From Cryptomeria japonica (taxonomy: Eukaryota; Streptophyta; Pinopsida; Cupressales; Cupressaceae), in the NCBI RefSeq assembly GCF_030272615.1, contig NC_081415.1, forward strand, positions 192,168,270-192,228,269: a stretch of DNA of 60,000 nt, given 5' to 3'. This document shows, piece after piece, positions 22,329 to 32,540 of this stretch. Positions within the stretch are counted from its first letter, which is position 1. The number at the start of each line of letters is the position of its first letter. Position numbers and translations under genes: made by a program. The notes beneath the pieces are model-generated. The model searched no databases. It was not told where the DNA came from and saw only the letters and a program-made list of their open reading frames with translations.

Positions 22329-23429
22329 TGATAGTTCTGATACTTAATGTTAAGTACAGATGCCAAGCTAACAAGATGAGAGGGGGGGGGGGTGAATCAT
22401 ACAAACTTAATCTTCCATAAAAACAACAGATTCAACCTCGGTAACATATACCTCAGTAATATAACCAAAACTGCTAAACATGGAAACTCAAAAGCATATA
22501 AACATCATAACACTCATAACACCAGATTTAACGTGGAAACCCAAATAGGGAAAAACCACTGTGGGATTTCAGACCCACTAAGAAATATACTCTTCTAGAG
22601 TATGCTCAATTAAAACAAAATCCTGTTAAAGATTACAAACACATTGCTAGATGTGACCCGATTAAGGGATTTCCCTCAGATCTGTTAGGATCTTCACCTT
22701 GTTAGAAGTGACCTTGTTAAAGGATTTCAAACACTCAACCAGAATGTCACCTTGCTAGAGGGTTTTACAAATAAGACTGTTAAGTCCAATCGGTTAAGAG
22801 ATTTTCTGTTACTTTACAAAATAACAGTAATAAAAATCTATATGCAACTTCACATCTAAAATGCTAAAGAAGATTCTTATTTGCTCAATACAATAGGACT
22901 TATCTTGTCCATCTGTTGGGCTCTATACTCTATTAATCAAACAGGTCTTCAAGCTTCTGTGCTCGGTAATCACTATGTAGCATCCTCGTGCATACACTTG
23001 CCCGCATACATTGTTTATCAATAGTTCCTTATTTATAAACAATTTTCCAACCACTTAATCTCCTTGATCACATTTCCCATGATCAATCATAGCCATCAGA
23101 TCTTCAAACTTGACTAGGTTCAATGTATCCTTCGATCTGAAAACATTTTACCCCAACTTGGAACTTGCATACATTTCTTGGAGCTTGTGCTAGGGTATTA
23201 CGGTTCAATCTGAGCTATAGATCTTCCTACCGATCTTCCTTTGCCATAGATTCTTAACAAACTTCATGCACGACATACCAATCATTTAATCAATTCCAGC
23301 TCATCAACTTCCTTCATTAAATAATGCTTTTATTCATTCAATGCATTCTGTTATTACTCGGTTACAACTTGATAAATACTAAACTTCACTCGGTAGACAT
23401 TCTGCCTTCATTAACCGATAGCGATAACC

Positions 23430-25400
23430 TTAGGGTTTACTGACTAGGTTCTTTACTCGATAACATAGTATAGTATCAACCTTCTGCATATTCTGTTCAT
23501 TTCCTTCTGCAGTTTTCTCGGTAAGACTTGTCGGTTTAACATAGACAAATTCATCATAATCTTCTGGTTCCTTGGAATTTCCTTCATCATTTCTTTTTGC
23601 AAATTCATCAATTTTCACATTTGCACTTTCTACTATTTTGTTAGATGATTTGATCAAACATTTAAATGCTTTGCTTCTAGAAGAATAACCTAGAAATGTT
23701 CCTTCTTCACTTTTTTGATCAAACTTTCCATTTCTATCATCTTTGTGAACATAGCATCTACTTCCAAAGATTTTGAAGTAACTTACATTAAGTTTCTTGT
23801 CATACCAAATCTCATATGGTGTCTTTAAATTTCCTTTCTTCAGTTGTACATGGTTCAGGGTGTAAACTGTTGTGCTTATTGCTTCTCTCCAAAATGTTTG
23901 TGGCACTTTCTTTTCAATCATCAGGGTTCTGGCACAATCCACAATAGATCTATTTCTTCTCTCAGCAATTCCATTTTGTTGTGGAGTTCTCGGTGCAGAG
24001 ACTTGTCTTTTAATACCATGATCATTGCAGAATAAGTTGATTTCATTTTCAACTCTTGCCTTGTACCATTTAAACATTTGAAAAGCTTCTGATTTTTCTT
24101 TTAAAAACAGTATTGACATCATCCTTGAATAATCATCCACAAATAATATGAAATATTTATCACCATAATAACTTTGAACTTTCATAGGACCACAAAGATC
24201 AATGTGCACAAGATCTAAAATTCCCTTAGAAGTGTAGGACTTACTTGTAAAGCTTGATCTTGTCATCTTACCCATCTGGCATCCTCAGCACATAGCATTC
24301 TCAGGTTTTTCAAAACTCGGTAGACCTCTTACTCGGTGCTTCTTGCTTATCTTGATCAGATTATCAAAATTTACATGACAAAACCTTTTATGCCATAACC
24401 AGGTATCATCTAACTTTGCATACAAACACTTGTTCCAAGTTGAGTCAAGGTGAAATGTGTTACCTTTTGTTTGTGTCCCGGTAGCGGCTAACTTTCCATG
24501 CTTGTCATGAACTTTGAGAATTCCTTTCTGAAATTCTATTTGGTAACCTGTGTTGTTTAGCTGTGCTACACTCAACAAATTGTATTTCAAACCTTCTACC
24601 CAATAAACATCATTGCATTTTGTATTGTTAAGAAGTGTTATAGATCCTTTACCTTTTATTGGACATGGTGCATCATTACCAAATCTTACATAGCCTCCAT
24701 CATAATCTTCCAATGTAACAAATTTGTGTTTATCACCTGTCATGTGATGTGAGCATCCACTATCTATGATCCAAGAATCATTAGTATTTATGTGAGATAT
24801 TAGGGCTTTTTCTTCATACCTTTTTTCATCTAATCCATATTTGATAGCCACATAAACTACTTCCTCTGTATCAGTTTCATCTAATTTATCATCATTGGAC
24901 TCCTCATTAGCTATTAGGCATGACTTTCTATCTCTTCTTCTGAAGTCTCGGTGTCCTCTGTAATGATTATCTTTCTGTTTGTCATCTCGGTAATCTCTCT
25001 TTTCAATAGATTCTTTGTCAGGATAGTTAGAAGCCATATGTCCTATCTTATCATAATTGAAACATTTCAATGGTAGTTTTCCTTTATACTTACCTTTGCC
25101 TCTCGGTAACCTTCTGGCTAATAGTGCTTCAAACTCTTCTTGCTTTCTGATTTCCTCATACAGTTTGTGCACTTTTTCCATGTTCTTGCGAAATCTTTCA
25201 CTTGCTCCACTGTGATCCCCTTCAGTGTACTTACTCATTCTATCATTGTAATCATCAGATTCATCAATATGAAAAGAACTAAATGCAGATTCAACTTTAT
25301 TTACCAAAGACCCACTGTTATCAAAATTACTTAACTCAAATGCATGTAGCTTACCAATAGTAGCATCTAAAGATACTAGCATATTGGGTACAGATCTCAA
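23430..25400 (-). pseudogene. Cop-B nucleocapsid, protease and integrase; RT absent
   Basis: On the minus strand from 25,400: gag C-terminus with a damaged zinc knuckle CFNYDKIGHMASNYP (two Cys replaced by Tyr); protease SWIIDSGCSHHMTGD (about 24,780); gag-pre-integrase WLWHKRFCHVNFDNL (about 24,400); a stop at 24,285; integrase from LVHIDLCGPM (first Asp, about 24,215) and PQQNGIAERRNRS (Glu, about 23,970). The stretch that should hold the second catalytic Asp (the usual DRGGEF) is deleted: VENE joins directly to INLFCNDHG. The reading frame continues past the integrase C-terminus and ends at 23,430 inside the LTR. No RT is present, so the copy could not transpose on its own. Confidence 0.9.
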
Positions 25401-25447
25401 TTCATTGATTGCAGAGACTCATATTGCATAAGCTGGTAGAAGGGTTC

Positions 25448-25909
25448 TTAACAACTTGTTATATCCTTTTCTTCAATAGTTCCATCTGCTCCTTTGATTT
25501 TATTGACAATCTCTTTTAGTCTTGTACTGTACTGGGTTATGTTCTCACCTTCATTCATACTCATAGATTCAAGTTGTCCTCTTAGACTATCCACTTTTGC
25601 TCTTTGAACATGTTCATCACTGCCATACACAGATATGAGCTTGTCCCACATTGCCTTTGCATCATTGCAGCCTTCTAGATCATTAAACTCTGAGTCGGTC
25701 AGTGCAGATGTTATTTCAATCATTGCTTGAATATGTTCTTGCTTTGCCTTTATCTCTTCCATTATCAATGGATAGGTGCTCGGTGTAATGAAATCATTCT
25801 CCAGATAATATACAACATATTCTCCAACTTTTGATAGGTGCAACTTCATCCTTTTCTTCCATGTAGAGAAACTTGACTTGTTCAGCTTCGGTGCATCCCT
25901 CTTATACAT
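25448..25909 (-). pseudogene. gag: Cop-B gag N-terminal part (UBN2 domain)
   Basis: 153 codons from ATG at 25,909, 53 bp past the primer site, to a stop at 25,448. It contains the UBN2/gag-polypeptide hallmarks: F-STWKKRMKLHL near the start, A-KAMWDKLISVYG in the middle, and LRGQLESMSMNEGENITQYSTRLKEIVNKI at the end. It is followed by a frameshift and then by the frame of the next entry, so gag is split. It would form the capsid of the copia particle. Confidence 0.9.
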
Positions 25910-25961
25910 ATTTGGATCTTTTCCTCAAGTACCTTTAAACTTTTTTCTTCCAGAGTCCAAA

Positions 25962-25974
25962 GCTCTGATACCAA
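25962..25974 (-). promoter_or_regulatory. Cop-B primer-binding site
   Basis: Minus-strand TTGGTATCAGAGC lies directly after the 5' LTR end ..GAACTATCA. This is the initiator tRNA-Met site. Confidence 0.9.
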
Positions 25975-27446
25975 TTGATAGTTCTGATACTTAATGTTAA
26001 GTACAAAGATGAGATGGTGGGGGGGTGAATCATACAAACTTAATCTTCCATAAAAAACAAAAGATTCAACCTCGGTAACATATACCTCAGTAATATAACC
26101 AAAACCACTAAACATGAAAACTCAAAAGCATATAAACATCATAACACTCATAACACCAGATTTAACATGGAAACCCAAATAGGGAAAAACCACTATGGGA
26201 TTTCGGACCCACTAAGAAATATACTCTTCTAGAGTATGCTCGGTTAAAAGCAAATCCTGTTAAAGATTACAAACACATTGCTAGATGTGATCTGGTTAAG
26301 GGATTTCCCTCATATCTGTTAGGATCTTCACCTTGTTAGAAGTGACCTTGTCAAAGGATTTCAAACACTCAATCAGAATGTCACCTTGCTAGAGGGTTTT
26401 ACAAATAAGACTCTTAAGTCCACTCGGTTAAGAGATTTTCTGTTACTTTACAAAATAACAGTAATAAAAATCTATCTGCAACTTCACATCTAAAATGCTA
26501 AAGCAGATTCTTATTTGCTCAATACAATAGGACTTATCTTGTCCATCTGTTGGGCTCTATACTTTGTTAATCAAACAGGTCTTCAAGCTTTTGTGCTCGG
26601 TAATCACTATGTAGCATCCCCGTGCATACACTTGCCCACATACATTGTTTATCAATAGTTCCTTATTTATAAACAATTTGCCAACCACTTAATCTCCTTG
26701 ATCACATTTCCCATGATCAATCATAGCCATCAGATCTTCAAACTTGACTAGGTTCAATGTATCCTTCGATCTGAAAAATGTTTTACCTCACCTTGGAACT
26801 TGCATACATTTCTTGGAACTTGTGCTAGGGTATTGTGGTTCAATCTGAGCTGTAGATCTTCTTGCCGATCTTCCTTTGCCATAGATTCTTAACAAACTTC
26901 ATGCACGACATACCAATCATTTAATCAATTCCATCTCATCATCTTCCTTCATTAAATAATGCTTTTATTCATTCAATGCATTCTGTTATTACTCAGTTGC
27001 AACTCGGTAAATACTAAACTTCACTTGGTAGACATTCTGCCTTCATTAACTGATAGGGATAATCTTAGGGTTTACCGACTAGGTTCTTTACTCGGTAACA
27101 TAGTATAGTATCAACCTTACAATCAATAACATATGTAGGATATCAAAACAATCTAAACATCATGATCTCATCATTGTCTAACTCGGTAATAGTTGCCCAT
27201 TGAATAACTTATTACTCCCCTTATTCATCACATTCTTTCGGTGTCTTTTACCGACATCTTTATACTCTTCTTAAGATATGGCAACATCATACTGAATTAG
27301 AAAATCAATTTCTTGACATCAATGATAAAATAATAATAATAAGACAGTAAATATCCTTAATCAGTTATATCCATAATCATCAACAACCTTCTCAATATCC
27401 TTATAGAAATGCCAACAATCTCCCTTTGTCTGTTATAATGCCAATA

Positions 27447-28076
27447 GTAGCTGTTCAAATGCTACTGAAGATACCACTGAAAATACTAGTTCTATATCCC
27501 TTTCTCAAGAAGAACGTAGCACATAAATTAGACTACTTGAATTTGGACCACAGAATATCTATGACGCTAAGGAAAACGAGAAACAACATTATGAACCAGT
27601 CTATACGGTAGATGATACCATCGGAGACCTCGACGGAATCCTAGACTTCTTTAGAACCCAAACCAATCACAATGAAACCTCTATCCTAACACTTACAATA
27701 GCAGAACTTGATCCACCAAACAATTCCTTACCACTTGTCTTTTCGGACCTCATAGACTGGGACGAACCCGAAATTCATGATATAACAATTTTCTCGAATG
27801 ATGGATCCATTATCCATTACTTATGTACCATCAACCCAGAAATAGACTCTACCAGTGAACAAAATAGCGATGTCTGCAATCAGGAGGGTGCCAAGTCTCT
27901 CAGTCGCAAAAATAAACCAAATAAGGGATATATTACTGAAAACCAATCAATGGTAGTTATGAATCACAAAAAAAGAAAAAATTAAGGATGCATCTGAGGG
28001 TGAAAACCTTTTTAAGGCACCTAAAGATGGGAGACTTGACACTCTTCCTGAACATTATCATGAGCGATCACCCATA
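27447..28076 (+). pseudogene. Tat-2 polyprotein linker, right side of the Cop-B insertion
   Basis: It resumes the Tat-2 frame (CSNATEDTTENTSS..) after the GTAGC duplication. It has one TAA at about 27,523 and is then open and very acidic, rich in Asp, Asn, Glu and Thr, up to about 27,980, where it ends in Lys/Arg codons and a TAA. It joins protease/G-patch to RT. No domain was recognised; acidic low-complexity linkers are usual here. Confidence 0.75.
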
Positions 28077-28996
28077 TTGATTGAGCCCACTCAATCAACC
28101 AACATTGGTACTACAGAAACAACCAAAAATATACACCTTGCAAAATCTCTGATAGCAGAAGAAAAACTAGAGTTTATCAAATTCTTCAAAGAAAAACAAA
28201 TCAACTTTGCTTGGTCATATGCAGATATGCCCGGGATTGATTCACAATTAATCATGCATCAGTTGTCTATGGCTCCGGGAGCTAAGCTAGTTAAGCAAAA
28301 ACTGGAAAAGATGAATCCACATGTGGCACTCATGATCAAAGCTGAACTAAAGAAACTATTAGATTTCAGATTTATTCAACCTATTGACTATGCTGAATGG
28401 ATTTCAAACATTGTGCCAGTTTCAAAACCAGATGGCAGTATTAGAATATGCACAGATTTTAGAGATGTCAACAATGCCTGTCCAAAGGATGACTTTCCTT
28501 TACCAAGTATTGACATAATTGTAGACCTCACAGTAGGCCATGCAATGTTATCACTAATGGACGGTTTTTCAGGATATAACCAAATCAAGATCACTCCAGA
28601 GGATCAAGATAAAACAACATTCACCTTTCCTTGAGGAACATATTGTTGGAATGTCATGCCTTTTGGCTTAAAGAATGCTGGGGCAACTTATCAATGAGCA
28701 ATGACAACAATCTTTCATGATATAATGCATACTTTCATGGAAGACTATGTGGATGATTTACTAGCTAAATCCTTCACCAGAGCAGAACATCTAAGCATCT
28801 TAGAAAAGATTTTTGAAAGATTGGAAAAATTCCAAGTCAGGTTCAACCCTAAGAAGTGTGTCTTCGAGGTTACATTAGGCAAATTGTTAGGCTACATAGT
28901 CTCAAAAAAGGGAATTGAAGTGGATCCAGCAAAGGTACAAGCCATCATGGAAATGCCACCACCAAAGAATATTAGCCAACTCAGATCTCTACAATG
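28077..28996 (+). pseudogene. Tat-2 reverse transcriptase
   Basis: The RT is readable almost throughout. It opens with MHQLSMAPGAKLVKQKLEKM and continues through SNIVPVSKPDGSIRICTDFRD, DFPLPSID and LSLMDGFSGYNQIKI. TGA replaces Trp after TFTFP (28,632). Then come MPFGLKNAGATYQ, another TGA, and the catalytic box MEDYVDDLLAKS (about 28,738-28,773) with both Asp intact. It ends IEVDPAKVQAIMEMPPPKNISQLRSLQ before a TGA at 28,995. Sense in most codons but at least three stops: a dead copy with conserved catalytic residues. Confidence 0.9.
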
Positions 28997-29564
28997 ACGA
29001 CTCCAATCAATCAGGCCATTCATCGCTCAGCTAGCCGATAAAAGTCTACCATTCAATCATCTGCTACATAAAAATGTATCGTTCAGATGGGAAGCCAAGT
29101 GTGCAGAATTCTTCTATCAAATCAAGCAATATCTGATGAACCCACCAGTTCTGGTACCACCGATAGCAGGAAAGCCACTTATTCTCTACATTTCGACAAC
29201 AGATAAATCTCTGGGGGCACTGTTAGCACAAGAAGATCAACAAGGCAAGGAATGAGCATTATACTATATCAATAGGACATTGAACGGCTATGAGCTCAAT
29301 TACACATTTAATGAGAAAGCCTGTTTAGCTGTGGTCTTCGCCTCACAAAAATTCCACCACTACATGCTAGCTAACACAATTAAGCTAGTCGCAAAAATTG
29401 ATCCTCTCAAATATTTACTCAACAAAGCAACTCTTACAGGTTGATTGGTTAAATGGGTCATGATTCTCAGTGTATTTGATATCCACTACACAGAGTGAAG
29501 AGCTATCAAGGGACAAGTAATAGCAGATCAACTAGCAAAAGCACCACTACCTGGTAAACAACCA
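28997..29564 (+). pseudogene. Tat-2 RNase H joined to RT
   Basis: It contains LQSIRPFIAQLADKSLPFNHLL, a decayed RNase H core with LILYISTTDKSLGALLAQED, INRTLNGYELNYTFNEKACLAVVFASQKFHHYM, and the tail VIADQLAKAPLPG. Stops occur at about 29,254, 29,443 and 29,498. This is the usual Ty3/gypsy RNase H, and it is followed by a second, different RNase H. Confidence 0.8.
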
Positions 29565-29998
29565 ATGGAGATCAAATTTCCAGACAGGGATGTTCTTTCT
29601 ATCTCAACAAAACAATGGACCCTATACTTTGATGGATCATTTACCCAACACGGCTCAGGTGCCGGCATTTTATTCATCACTCTAGAAGGACACACCATAC
29701 CAAGATCCTACAGACTTATGTTTCCGTGCACAAATAACGTTGCTGAGTATGAAGCACTGGTCACAGGAATCAAGATAGTTGTAGAATGGAAAATCACAGA
29801 ACTAAAGGTCTACGAAGATTCACAACTGGTTATCAATCAAATCAATGATGACTATCAGACGAAAGATGACAAGTTGCTACCCTACAAAAGAATGCTAGAT
29901 GACTTCAAATAGTACTTTGTACACATCAGCTTCACGCAAATACCAAGGTTGGACAATAGATCAGCTGATGCAATGGCTACTATCGCTTCACTACTGCA
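29565..29998 (+). pseudogene. Tat-2 additional (archaeal-type) RNase H
   Basis: LYFDGSFTQHGSGAGILF (first Asp), NNVAEYEALVTGI (Glu), VYEDSQLVINQI (second Asp) and, after a TAG at about 29,910, NRSADAMATI (last Asp). All four catalytic acids are present. Such a second RNase H between RNase H and integrase is diagnostic of the Tat lineage (Ogre, Retand and relatives) among plant Ty3/gypsy elements. Confidence 0.85.
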
Positions 29999-31367
29999 AA
30001 TTCTAGAGCAACAGTCTCATTATGATTTTCTAGTAGAGCAACTGTTTTCCCCAGCCTATGACAATTCCGCATCCCAAGTCATCTACGCCTTAACTAGTTC
30101 AGACTCCCCCTTATATGGAATGATAAATGAGTATCTTAAGACCAATATCCTACCCATTGAGTTGTCCCAAAACCAAAAATGTTACTTTATCCGACAAGCT
30201 GCCCGTTATACCCTTACTGCTGATACTTTGTACCGTCGAGGTCTAGATGGTACTCTTCTTCGTTGCCTTGATCGTAATGAATTTGACTCCACTTTACACA
30301 AGCTTCACAAAGCTATCTATGGAACACATTCCAGTGGTACTACTCTTGCTAAAAAACTTCTAAGAATGGGATATTACTAGCCGACAATGGAAAAAGATTC
30401 TTATCACTTTGCAAAGAAGTGTCCTAAATGCCAAATCCATGGCAATCTTATACATGCACCAGCACAGGAACTGCAACCATTCACAACATCCTGGCCCTTT
30501 TGTCAGTGGGGACTAGACTTAGTTGGAAAATTTCATCCTTCATCATCAAATGGACACAAGTTCATTATCACTACAACAGAGTACTTTACCAAGTGGATTG
30601 AAGCAGTCCCCATGACCACAATGACTGGGAAACAAATTGCCTCTTTTATCCTTAATTATCTGATCTGCAGATATAGCATTCCAAGTTCCATCATCACACA
30701 CAATGAGCAACCTTTCAAAAATCAGAATGTGAGAGAACTATGTGAATGATTCAAAATTCAACATCGTTTCTCTACACCATACTACCCACAGGGAAATGGT
30801 CAGGCATAAGCATCCAATAAAATGATATTGAAAATTTTAAAGAAGATAGTCAATGATGGAGGCAAAGATTGGCATGTACAACTCAATCCAGCACTTTGGG
30901 CATATATAACTAGCATCCACACACCGACAGGAGCTATGCCATATTCATTGGTGTATGGATCAGAAGCAATTTTACCCCTGGAGGTAGAAATTCTATCTCT
31001 CAGAGTCTCTTTGAAAGGCTTAATCCTAGATGAAGAATATCGAGTTAACCAACTGCAAGAACTTGAACTTCTAGATGAAAGACGCCAACATGCCTACACT
31101 CATCTCAAAGCATATCAGCAATGCATGTGCAGAAGCTACAACCACAAGGTCATCCCTAGAAACTTCAAAATAGGTGATCTAGTACTCAAAGAAAATCCTA
31201 GAAATCAATAGGATCAGGAAAAGAAAGGGAAGTTTGAACCTAACTGGTTGGGTCCATATGTCATCATCTCAGTCTATGGATCAGGCACCTATCAACTAAC
31301 TACCTCAGAAGGAGATGTGCTCGATGAACCCACCAACAACATCCATTTGAAGAAATACTACACTTGA
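29999..31367 (+). pseudogene. Tat-2 integrase
   Basis: The zinc-binding region is H..YGTHSSGTTLAKKLLRMGYY then CPKCQ (about 30,300-30,435), with a stop (TAG) between. In the core, the first catalytic Asp is intact in WGLDLVGKF (about 30,508). The second is His (IITHNEQPF, about 30,695). The Glu codon is TAA (PQGNGQA-stop-ASNK, about 30,808). The C-terminal part is well kept: PYSLVYGSEAILPLEVEI, FKIGDLVLKENPRNQ, WLGPYVI and a terminal ..IHLKKYYT stop at 31,365-31,367. It lacks a chromodomain, as expected of Tat. Two of three catalytic residues are lost. Confidence 0.9.
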
Positions 31368-31577
31368 GCAGTCTATATATATATATACACACACACACAT
31401 ATATATACATATATACACACACACATATACATATACATATACATATGTATATGTATGTATGCATGTGTGTATGTATGTATGTATACAATGTATACATATA
31501 TGCATATATGCGTGTGTGTATGAGTATTTATACATACATATATACATACACACATACACACACATACATATACACAC

Positions 31578-31648
<71 letters not shown>

Positions 31649-31716
31649 CACACACATATACATACATACATATACATACACACATACATACATACACACA
31701 CACATACATACATACA
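31368..31716. repeat. compound microsatellite (TA/CA/ATACAT)n
   Basis: It begins five bases after the integrase stop. It has long TA and CA runs, a central perfect (ACATAT)n block near 31,575-31,645, and CATA runs to 31,716. Open stretches on both strands are by-products of the repeat. It coincides with the loss of all Tat-2 sequence 3' of integrase. Confidence 0.9.
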
Positions 31717-32025
31717 TGTTCCATGCAAGTTATTCAAATATGCACCATGATATATACTTAGTCAATTCATATGTAGAATACAAGCACTCCATCTTACTAT
31801 TCATAAGGAAAGTAATGTATTATTCCAACGTAATAAACTAGTCATAAGAACATAGCATCAGTTGAGGGAATACATACAATTTACTCTATAACATTATCAA
31901 TTATATACCTCACCACCTTTATCATTCAATCAAGCACTAGAAATTACAAGGAAAACCAAGGGCGCATAGCATCATATAATAATTAATTGCATCAAGGGGT
32001 ATGCACAAGAAATGAATACATAAAG

Positions 32026-32120
<95 letters not shown>

Positions 32121-32278
32121 CAGATACATCTAAAATATCTAAGGTCCTAATAAATTTTCCCAAACATAAGTCTTGAAGTATAAGCACATGACAAAAACAC
32201 TCTAACACACCACACAAGACTAAGGGTAACAACCTTAACTAGAGATACCAATGTTTGCAACATTGGATTTGATACCAA
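31717..32278. other. unassigned repeat DNA with a (GA)n microsatellite
   Basis: No gene. A pure (GA)n run occupies about 32,029-32,115. The last 20 bases (..TTTGATACCAAT) are, on the minus strand, ATTGGTATCAAATCC, which looks like an LTR-adjacent primer site for a minus-strand element whose LTR starts at 32,279. Confidence 0.5.
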
Positions 32279-32540
32279 TTGTAATGCCTCGCTAAGGAAC
32301 CCTATAGGAAAACACATCTAACTAACTAACCTCAAGAGGCAATTTTTTTTTTGCATAAAGACATACATTAACTCATTAAACTATATATTAAACATGAGAA
32401 CAACCTATCTAAGCTCAAGCGAAAACAACTTAAAAAAATAACACCCATGTCCTCCAAGGTCCCCTAATGTCGCTACAAGAAAATAATAACATTCACTAAG
32501 GCATAAGAAGTAAATCTAAACTAACCATTGCATAACATAT
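32279..32540 (-). mobile_element. LTR fragment of an older minus-strand element
   Basis: TGTAATGCCTCGC.. at 32,279 directly follows the primer-site-like ATTGGTATCA (read on the minus strand). The fragment is interrupted at 32,541 by the gag-only element. Its continuation appears to be the AT-rich piece 36,284-36,325 and perhaps DNA beyond 37,782. The family is not identified. Confidence 0.45.

Larger units (their letters stand above)
22329..27446 (-). mobile_element. Cop-B: Ty1/copia element nested in Tat-2, internally deleted
   Basis: The outer ends are TGATAGTTCTG (22,329) and CCAATA (27,446, decayed CA), flanked by GTAGC. The 5' LTR (minus sense) is 25,976-27,446, 1,471 bp. The 3' LTR copy, 22,329-23,483, matches only the corresponding part of it, so 328 bp at its U3 end are missing. 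Internal order on the minus strand: primer site, gag, zinc knuckle, protease, integrase. After integrase the coding sequence runs straight into the truncated LTR. One deletion has thus removed RT, RNase H, the polypurine tract and the LTR start. Confidence 0.9.

Noticed and set aside
22329-22331. Natural stop of the Tat-2 G-patch protein
   Set aside because: The TGA is the first bases of Cop-B; the frame resumes after the second GTAGC.
31364-31761. Tyr/Ile/His/Cys-rich open frames on both strands
   Set aside because: Pure translation of the (ACATAT)n microsatellite.
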